Below are positions 58,842-64,000 of a stretch of 64,000 bases of DNA, piece after piece. This DNA is from Desulfomicrobium baculatum DSM 4028 (lineage in GTDB: Bacteria > Desulfobacterota > Desulfovibrionia > Desulfovibrionales > Desulfomicrobiaceae), in contig NC_013173.1 in NCBI RefSeq assembly GCF_000023225.1, positions 1,738,501 through 1,802,500 on the forward strand. Reading direction: 5' to 3'. The position numbers were made by a program, and so were the translations under genes. The notes beneath the pieces are model-generated. The model saw only the letters and a program-made list of their open reading frames with translations. It made no database searches and had not been told where the DNA came from. The stretch's first letter is position 1. Each line of letters opens with the position of its first letter.

Positions 58842-59993
58842 ATGATTCATACGTTCAAAACTGTCAGCACAATTATTCACGGCCAAGGTTCTTCCGCCGA
58901 CATCGGCCTTGAGATCAAACGCCTCGGCGCGACCCGTGTTCTCGTAGTGACAGGCCAGGGCACTGTTCACCGTGGCAGCCACCTGCCGATCATCGATTCC
59001 CTGAAACGGAGCGGCCTCCTCGCTGAAATCTTCTCTGCGGTGACGAACGAGCCGACCCCATCCGTGGTCGAGGCATGCGCGGCCAGCGCCAAAACGTTCA
59101 AGGCCGATCTCATCCTCGGACTGGGCGGCGGCAGCGTCTTGGATACGGCCAAGGCGGCCTCCGTACTTGCCGGAAACGAAGGCTCCATCGAAAGATACTT
59201 CGGGGTCGATCTCATCCCTTCGCCGTGCCTGCCCACGGTGCTCATTCCCACCACCGCCGGAACGGGCAGCGAAATGACCTCCATCAGTGTGCTGGCCGAT
59301 ATCGCCTCGAACTCGAAAAAAGGCATTGTCAGCGACCATCTCTTTGCCAGGCTGGTGGTGCTCGATCCGGAACTGACCGTCTCCATGCCGCCGCGCGTGA
59401 CCGCAGCGACCGGGCTCGACGCCTTTGTCCACGCCATGGAGTCCTTCGTCAACCAGAGCGCCACCCCGTTCACGGATTGCGCCAACCTCCAGGCCATGAC
59501 CATGATCGCGGGCAACATCCGCAAAGCCTACGCCGATGGGAGCGACATCGAGGCCAGGGAGCAGATGCTTTACGGCTCCGCCCTGGCCGGCATGGGCTTT
59601 TCCAATACGCAGAACGGGGTCATCCACGCCATCGCCATGGCCGTTCCGGCAGACTACCACCTGCCCCACGGCCTGCTCGTCGGCGCGGTGGCGCCCATGG
59701 GCATCGCGTTCAACTGCCTGACCGCGCCGGAAAAATACGCACGCATCGCCGAAATTCTGGGCTGCGATTCCGGCCTGAAAACCGAAAGCGACCGGTCCCG
59801 GAGCGCCGTGGCCGGATTCGAAAAGATGCTGACCGATCTGGGTGTCACGCCCGGCTTGGCCGCCCACGGGATACAACGCGCAGACATTCGGGGAATCGCC
59901 GAGCGCGCCGCCGCAACGGAGCGCCTGATGCGCAACAATCCGCGTCAGGGGACGGCCGACGACCTTGAAAAACTGCTGGAAGGGTATTTCTGA
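58842..59993 (+). CDS. Iron-containing (group III) alcohol dehydrogenase
   Basis: 383 aa from the second of two tandem ATGs (58842, better spaced from GGGAG). NAD-binding GGGSVLDTAKAAS, metal ligands in TGLDAFVHAMESF and the His residues of GVIHAIAMAVPADYHLPHG. Beside an isethionate-lyase gene it could be a sulfoacetaldehyde reductase (SarD-like) or reduce the acetaldehyde product. The sequence alone does not separate these. Ends with a terminator; convergent with the sigma-54 regulator. Confidence 0.9.
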   Translation: MIHTFKTVSTIIHGQGSSADIGLEIKRLGATRVLVVTGQGTVHRGSHLPIIDSLKRSGLLAEIFSAVTNEPTPSVVEACAASAKTFKADLILGLGGGSVLDTAKAASVLAGNEGSIERYFGVDLIPSPCLPTVLIPTTAGTGSEMTSISVLADIASNSKKGIVSDHLFARLVVLDPELTVSMPPRVTAATGLDAFVHAMESFVNQSATPFTDCANLQAMTMIAGNIRKAYADGSDIEAREQMLYGSALAGMGFSNTQNGVIHAIAMAVPADYHLPHGLLVGAVAPMGIAFNCLTAPEKYARIAEILGCDSGLKTESDRSRSAVAGFEKMLTDLGVTPGLAAHGIQRADIRGIAERAAATERLMRNNPRQGTADDLEKLLEGYF

Positions 59994-60031
59994 TCCGTCT
60001 ATGACGGAAGAAATGATGAACAGGGGAGATG

Positions 60032-60057
60032 ATCCGGGGCGGCCGCCCCGGATTTAT
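60032..60057 (+). terminator. Terminator of the alcohol dehydrogenase gene
   Basis: Perfect 22-bp palindrome ATCCGGGGCGGCCGCCCCGG-AT followed by TTATTT, touching the stop of the convergent regulator. Confidence 0.8.
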
Positions 60058-61442
60058 TTCTTCTGGATTTTCCGAAAAATCGTGCTGCGATCAATCTGGA
60101 AAAGATCGGCGACTTTCTGCACGGAACCATGCACTTCCAGGGCCTGCTGCAAAAAATCACGTTCGATGTCGGCCATGATGTTTTTGAGCGCGCGACCACC
60201 GGTCAGGATTTCGTCGGCATAACACCGGCCACGGGTCTTGTCTTCGGTGATGTGGACCGGCAGGTCTCGCAAAGAGATGAGCGAACCTTTGTGGGTGATG
60301 ACCAGTCCATGCACCAGATTCTGGAGTTCCCGCACATTTCCAGGCCATTGATAGCGTGACAGGATGCTGAGGGCGACCTCCATGATGGCCATGCTTTTAC
60401 CGTATTTTCCCGCATAATACCGCAGAAAATGCTCCACAAGGGGGCGCACGTCGTCGGGACGCTCGCGCAAAGCGGGGATGGTGACCGTGGCCACGTTCAG
60501 CCTGTAGTACAGATCCCGACGAAAAGTCCCCGTTTCTACGCATTCGGAAAGATTCTTGTTGGTGGCCGCGATAATCCGGACATCGACCTTCGTGGTGCGA
60601 CTCCCGCCGACGCGCATGATCTCCCCGTCCTGCAGCACGCGCAAAAGGCGGGTCTGCATGGACAGGGGCAGTTCCCCGATCTCGTCCAGAAAAACCGTGC
60701 CGCCGTCGGCCAGCTCGAAATACCCGGCCTTGCCTTTGCTGGACGCGCCGGTGAAGGCTCCGGGCATATAGCCGAACATCTCGGACTCGGTCAGGGTTTC
60801 GGAAATACCGCCGCAGTCCACCTTAAGAAAAATCTTGTCCTTGCGGGCGCTGTGCCCATGGGTGAGACGCGCGAAGACATCCTTGCCCACACCCGTTTCT
60901 CCCAGCAACAGCACAGACGCATCGGTCGGCGCGACGGTTTGCAGCATGTTCACGACACCTTGAATGGCTTGGCTTTCATAGACCGGAGTAAGCGCCTTGC
61001 TGCTTTTCTGGGTGATGTAGGCCATCTGCTCATGAAACTGGTCGATCAGATGCCGCTGCTCCTCCATCTGCTCATTGAGGCGCGTGATCATGGTGATGTC
61101 GCGTACGAAAGTGACCACCAGGCGCAGCGCCCCGGACTCGTCAAAGACCGGAAACCCGGACAGGACCAGCTTCTTCCCGTTCTGCAGCTGCTGCACGTGC
61201 GTGGCGGGCTTGCCGGTGCGCACGATTTCCGGATTGAGCACCTTGTCGAAGACGCCGTTCTCGACCAGGGCGCGAACCTGCTTGCCCTGGACCTGCTCCT
61301 GGGTGAGCCCGGTCAACTGTTCATACATACGGTTGACGCGCAGCGTGATGCCGGAAACATCGGACACAAACACGCCATCGGGCAAAGCATCAAGGATGCA
61401 TTCAAAATACTTGGAAAGAAAATCCATGGAACGGGTTGTCAT
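60054..61442 (-). CDS. PAS-domain sigma-54-dependent transcriptional activator
   Basis: 462 aa. PAS sensor domain at residues 10-120 (ILDALPDGVFVSDVSGITLRVNRMYEQLTG), AAA+ domain with Walker A GETGVGKD, canonical sigma-54 loop GAFTGA, Walker B VFLDEIGELP and R-finger region RRDLYYRLN, then a Fis-type helix-turn-helix (VQKVADLFQIDRSTIFRKIQ). No receiver domain, so it senses a small molecule or redox cue directly. Lies downstream of islA-islB on the same strand and is the likely regulator of that operon from a -24/-12 promoter outside the window. Confidence 0.93.
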   Translation of the reverse strand: MTTRSMDFLSKYFECILDALPDGVFVSDVSGITLRVNRMYEQLTGLTQEQVQGKQVRALVENGVFDKVLNPEIVRTGKPATHVQQLQNGKKLVLSGFPVFDESGALRLVVTFVRDITMITRLNEQMEEQRHLIDQFHEQMAYITQKSSKALTPVYESQAIQGVVNMLQTVAPTDASVLLLGETGVGKDVFARLTHGHSARKDKIFLKVDCGGISETLTESEMFGYMPGAFTGASSKGKAGYFELADGGTVFLDEIGELPLSMQTRLLRVLQDGEIMRVGGSRTTKVDVRIIAATNKNLSECVETGTFRRDLYYRLNVATVTIPALRERPDDVRPLVEHFLRYYAGKYGKSMAIMEVALSILSRYQWPGNVRELQNLVHGLVITHKGSLISLRDLPVHITEDKTRGRCYADEILTGGRALKNIMADIERDFLQQALEVHGSVQKVADLFQIDRSTIFRKIQKK

Positions 61443-61463
61443 GTAAAAAATCTCTCATGGCTT

Positions 61464-61496
61464 AAAAAAAAAGGCAACCTTGCAAGTCGCCTTTTT
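61464..61496 (-). terminator. Terminator after islB
   Basis: On the minus strand AAAAAGGC pairs with GCCTTTTT across a 13-nt loop and runs into nine T. Separates islAB from the regulator. Confidence 0.75.
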
Positions 61497-61604
61497 GTGT
61501 AATACCCGTAAAAACCATAGTAAAATTACATCATAGCAACAATATATTTAATGCATTGTCGCTCATAAAAACAGACACAGCCCTATCGAAACATGGCATG
61601 CACC

Positions 61605-62549
61605 CTATTTGACAACTTCAAGCCTGTCTCCAAGAACATTTCGTGCGACGTCAACCAGCTTTGCCATGATGGATTTATCCAGAGTTACTTCATCCATGGG
61701 CGGCACCCTGTCCAGAAAATGATATTTCTGTGTCCCAAGGCGATGATAGGGAAGCATCTCGTAACGCACGTTCGGAAAAGGCTTTATGAATTGCGCGATG
61801 GCTTTGATCGCTTCTTCCGAATCATTGAATCCGGGGATGACCGGGGTGCGGGCCAGGATCGACTTGTCCGGGTCCAGCGCGGCCAGCTTCTGGAAATTTT
61901 CCAGAATCGTTTCGTTGGAACATCCGGTCTGCTCTTCGTGAATACCGCTGTCCATGTGCTTGATGTCGTACAGAACGTAGTTCAGATACGGCGCGGCTGC
62001 CTCCAGCGTCTTCCATGGCACCATGCCGCAGGTCTCCACCGCCGTCTTGATCCTGCGCCGCCGGGCGTCGCGCAAGAGTGCCAGGGCGAATTCACCCTGC
62101 AAAAGCGGCTCGCCGCCGGAGAGGGTCAAGCCGCCGCTGGACCTGATGTAAAAGGCCGCGTCCTGCTCGACCACGCTCAGCACATCGTCCACGGTGCGTT
62201 CCTGTCCGTAAACGATCAGGCCCTGGGACGGACACGCCTCGGCGCAATTCATCGGACATCCGGAGCACAGCGACCTGTCGATGCGCAGGGAGTCGTCGAC
62301 CTCGCGGATGATCGCCCCGCGCAGGCAGGCCTGCAGGCAGCGCGTGCATTTGGCGAAGGTCAGACAGCGTCCGGGATTGACCGCCAGTTCCGGTTCGCGG
62401 CGCTGCGATTCTGGATTGCTGCACCACCGGCAGGACAAGGGACAGCCCTTCAAAAACACGATGGTCCGAATTCCAGGCCCATCGTGGACCGAGTATTTCT
62501 GGATATTGAACACCAGACCTTTCTTCTTTTTGTCTTCAAACGCGCTCAT
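61605..62549 (-). CDS. islB: Glycyl radical enzyme activase (isethionate-lyase type)
   Basis: 314 aa from the ATG at 62549, with GAGGGG. Radical SAM cysteines in GCPLSCRWCSNPESQ, SAM motif LSGGEPLLQ, and an inserted ferredoxin region with two clusters (CLTFAKCTRCLQAC, CSGCPMNCAEAC), the layout of activases for GRE lyases. It generates the glycyl radical on the partner enzyme encoded just upstream. The assignment to isethionate lyase depends on that partner. Terminators precede and follow. Confidence 0.87.
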   Translation of the reverse strand: MSAFEDKKKKGLVFNIQKYSVHDGPGIRTIVFLKGCPLSCRWCSNPESQRREPELAVNPGRCLTFAKCTRCLQACLRGAIIREVDDSLRIDRSLCSGCPMNCAEACPSQGLIVYGQERTVDDVLSVVEQDAAFYIRSSGGLTLSGGEPLLQGEFALALLRDARRRRIKTAVETCGMVPWKTLEAAAPYLNYVLYDIKHMDSGIHEEQTGCSNETILENFQKLAALDPDKSILARTPVIPGFNDSEEAIKAIAQFIKPFPNVRYEMLPYHRLGTQKYHFLDRVPPMDEVTLDKSIMAKLVDVARNVLGDRLEVVK

Positions 62550-62618
62550 GAGGCCCCTCGATGGTTTCACGCAAAATGCGAGGATGAGTTTTGATCCCGA
62601 AGCGAATTTCGCGGCTGG

Positions 62619-62648
62619 AAAAAGGCAGGGGGCCTTGGGGCCCCCTGC
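62619..62648 (-). terminator. Terminator between islA and islB
   Basis: On the minus strand GCAGGGGGCC pairs with GGCCCCCTGC, four-base loop, then CTTTTTCC. Probably makes the lyase mRNA far more abundant than the activase. Confidence 0.85.
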
Positions 62649-62654
62649 TGATTC

Positions 62655-64000
62655 TTAAAGAGCGCCATGCTCCGTGCGGGCGATGAGGTCGTCCTGGAGG
62701 TCCGGGGACAGATCCACGAAGTAGGCGCTGTAGCCAGCGATGCGCACGATGAGATTGCGGTACTTCTGCGGATCCTTCTTGGCCGCGATGAGCGTGTCGC
62801 GGTTGATGACGTTGAACTGCACGTGCCAGATCTTCAGGTCGCAGAAAGTGCGGATGAAGGAGACGAGCTTTTCCGTGCCCTGCTCGCCCTCGATGCACTT
62901 GGGCGTGAACTTGATGTTGAGCATGCGGGCCGCGCGGTCGCGCATACCGTAGTTCTTGGTATTGTAGTTGGACAGCAGGATGGCCGTGGGGCCGTTGACA
63001 TCCGCGCCGTGGGAGGCCGAGGAACCGTCGGACAGCGGGGTGAACTGCTTGCGTCCGTTGGGGGTGGCGCTGACGACCTTGCCGAAAGGCACATGCGAGG
63101 TGAAAGGCACGTAGCGCACGTCATTGTGCATGCCCAGTTCCTTGCTGTACTTGCCGCCGTATTCCACGGAAATCCTGTCGATTTCACGACCGATGCTGTC
63201 GGCGTAGGGATCGTTGTTGCCGTAGCAGGGGGCGGAGCGCAGCAGCGCCTCGACATCCTCGAAACCTTCGAAGTTGGCGTCAACTGCGTCGATGATCTGT
63301 TGCATGGTCAGCTTCTTGTCTTCAAAGACAAGCTTCTTGATGGCCGCCAGGGAGTCCACGACTGTTCCCAGACCCATGTACTCGAAGTAGCCAAGGTTGA
63401 TGCCCTCGGGGATCTGCTCCTGATGCAGGTCGATGCAATGCTTCATGCACAGGTCATGCACGGCGGAACCCATGGGCTGGGCGAAGCAGGTCGCGCGGAT
63501 CTTGTTGATGGTGTACTGCTGCACGAAGGCGGCGCGCAGGAACAGAAGGTGCTGCTGCACATAGGCGTCCCAGAACTCGTCCCAGGTGGAGAACGCGGTC
63601 GGATCGCCGGTCTTCACGCCCAGGTCGATGTCGCCGTACTTCTTCATACGTCCGTTGCGCAGCACCATTTCCACGGCCGCGGCGAAGTTGATGTACGCGC
63701 CACCGGAGGTGTACGTGTCACGGTTGGGCATGCGTGCCTCGGTGCAGCCGGACACGGCGTAGTCATAGGCTTCGGCGAAGGTCGCGCCCTTGGAGACATA
63801 GAGGGGCACGATCTCCTCGTCGTTGATCAGCTTGGGGAAGCCCGAGCCGTCCTTGATGGTCTCGGCCACGTCCCACAGATAGCTCTCGGGCGAACGGCTG
63901 TGGATGCGGGCGGCGAGGTCCGGGTAGTGCAGCGGAAATTCGCGCTTGGACTTGAGGATGAGGTGAGTCAGGTCGTTGGTGGCGTCGCGTCCCTCCGGAG
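62655..64000 (-). CDS. islA: Glycyl radical lyase, probable isethionate sulfite-lyase (5' partial)
   Basis: About 448 C-terminal codons; the frame is open to the window edge ([12 protein letters not shown] precedes the first in-window ATG), so the N-terminus lies outside. Active-site [15 protein letters not shown] holds the catalytic Cys and the Glu two residues on, and [13 protein letters not shown] holds the radical Gly. The C-x-E pair followed by ARMPNRDTY fits isethionate sulfite-lyase better than choline lyase (GCVEP), from memory of the families. It would cleave isethionate to acetaldehyde and sulfite, feeding sulfite respiration. Confidence 0.85.
   Translation of the reverse strand, partial: PEGRDATNDLTHLILKSKREFPLHYPDLAARIHSRSPESYLWDVAETIKDGSGFPKLINDEEIVPLYVSKGATFAEAYDYAVSGCTEARMPNRDTYTSGGAYINFAAAVEMVLRNGRMKKYGDIDLGVKTGDPTAFSTWDEFWDAYVQQHLLFLRAAFVQQYTINKIRATCFAQPMGSAVHDLCMKHCIDLHQEQIPEGINLGYFEYMGLGTVVDSLAAIKKLVFEDKKLTMQQIIDAVDANFEGFEDVEALLRSAPCYGNNDPYADSIGREIDRISVEYGGKYSKELGMHNDVRYVPFTSHVPFGKVVSATPNGRKQFTPLSDGSSASHGADVNGPTAILLSNYNTKNYGMRDRAARMLNIKFTPKCIEGEQGTEKLVSFIRTFCDLKIWHVQFNVINRDTLIAAKKDPQKYRNLIVRIAGYSAYFVDLSPDLQDDLIARTEHGAL

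Overview
The window (about 64 kb, GC-rich) looks like chromosome from a sulfate-reducing deltaproteobacterium of the order Desulfovibrionales, most like Desulfomicrobium or Desulfovibrio. That is inference from gene content: a Mop-type aldehyde oxidoreductase with the cysteine spacing of the Desulfovibrio gigas enzyme, a selenocysteine periplasmic formate dehydrogenase, cytochrome c553 beside a cytochrome c oxidase, a small assimilatory-type sulfite reductase, a TunR-type tungstate regulator and an isethionate-lyase-type glycyl radical enzyme. No species can be named from the sequence alone.

Layout. 0-2.9 kb: an envelope gene set (glycogen-binding-domain protein cut by the window edge, secreted protein, TPR/OmpA-like lipoprotein, Gly-rich secreted protein). 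2.9-9.3 kb, minus strand: an A2-type haem-copper oxidase operon with haem O synthase, a Sco protein with a His-rich N-terminus, and two small c-type cytochromes. 9.7-12.3 kb: a sigma-54-type response regulator with a variant GAFTGA loop and a VKOR/thioredoxin fusion. 12.4-21.5 kb: murA, a VOC protein, two tandem identical tRNA-His genes, htpG, a repeat-rich intergenic region, an ABC exporter, a FadL-type porin and a siroheme sulfite reductase.

21.6-45.8 kb is a molybdenum/tungsten enzyme island. The mop gene (31.0-33.7 kb) is followed by a chain of accessory genes, most overlapping by a few bases, that end in a histidine phosphatase (flavin/dicluster oxidoreductase, small CxxC protein, methyltransferase, C-GCAxxG-C-C protein, TrsS-type radical SAM enzyme, AMP-dependent ligase, XdhC, nucleotidyltransferase-HD, phosphatase). 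This matches the conserved DVU_1550-1559 neighbourhood of Desulfovibrio and is best read as a poorly characterised maturation system for the aldehyde oxidoreductase and its cytosine-dinucleotide molybdopterin. Next come two MoeA-like proteins with the same Cys-rich tail, a NifX-like protein, a ModE-type regulator, a domesticated transposase-like protein and fdhE-fdhB-fdhA. 45.9-51.6 kb is an accessory, cassette-like island (Phd-PIN toxin-antitoxin, ADP-ribosylglycohydrolase, ABM monooxygenase, KilA-N protein, decayed HigBA) partitioned by two families of long direct repeats. It ends at the start codon of modB. 51.6-55.2 kb: modB-modC, tunR (opposite strand) and modA. 55.3-64 kb: a hybrid histidine kinase with a substrate-binding protein, then an iron alcohol dehydrogenase, a PAS/sigma-54 activator, and islB-islA (islA cut by the window edge), probably for isethionate-derived sulfite respiration.

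The most unusual observation is a pair of dispersed 165-177 bp elements (17.1 and 27.5 kb). They share a conserved core but have different long terminal arms, and each pair of arms is fully complementary with only G-U exceptions. An inner stem covaries as well, which points to selection on a folded RNA or single-stranded DNA.
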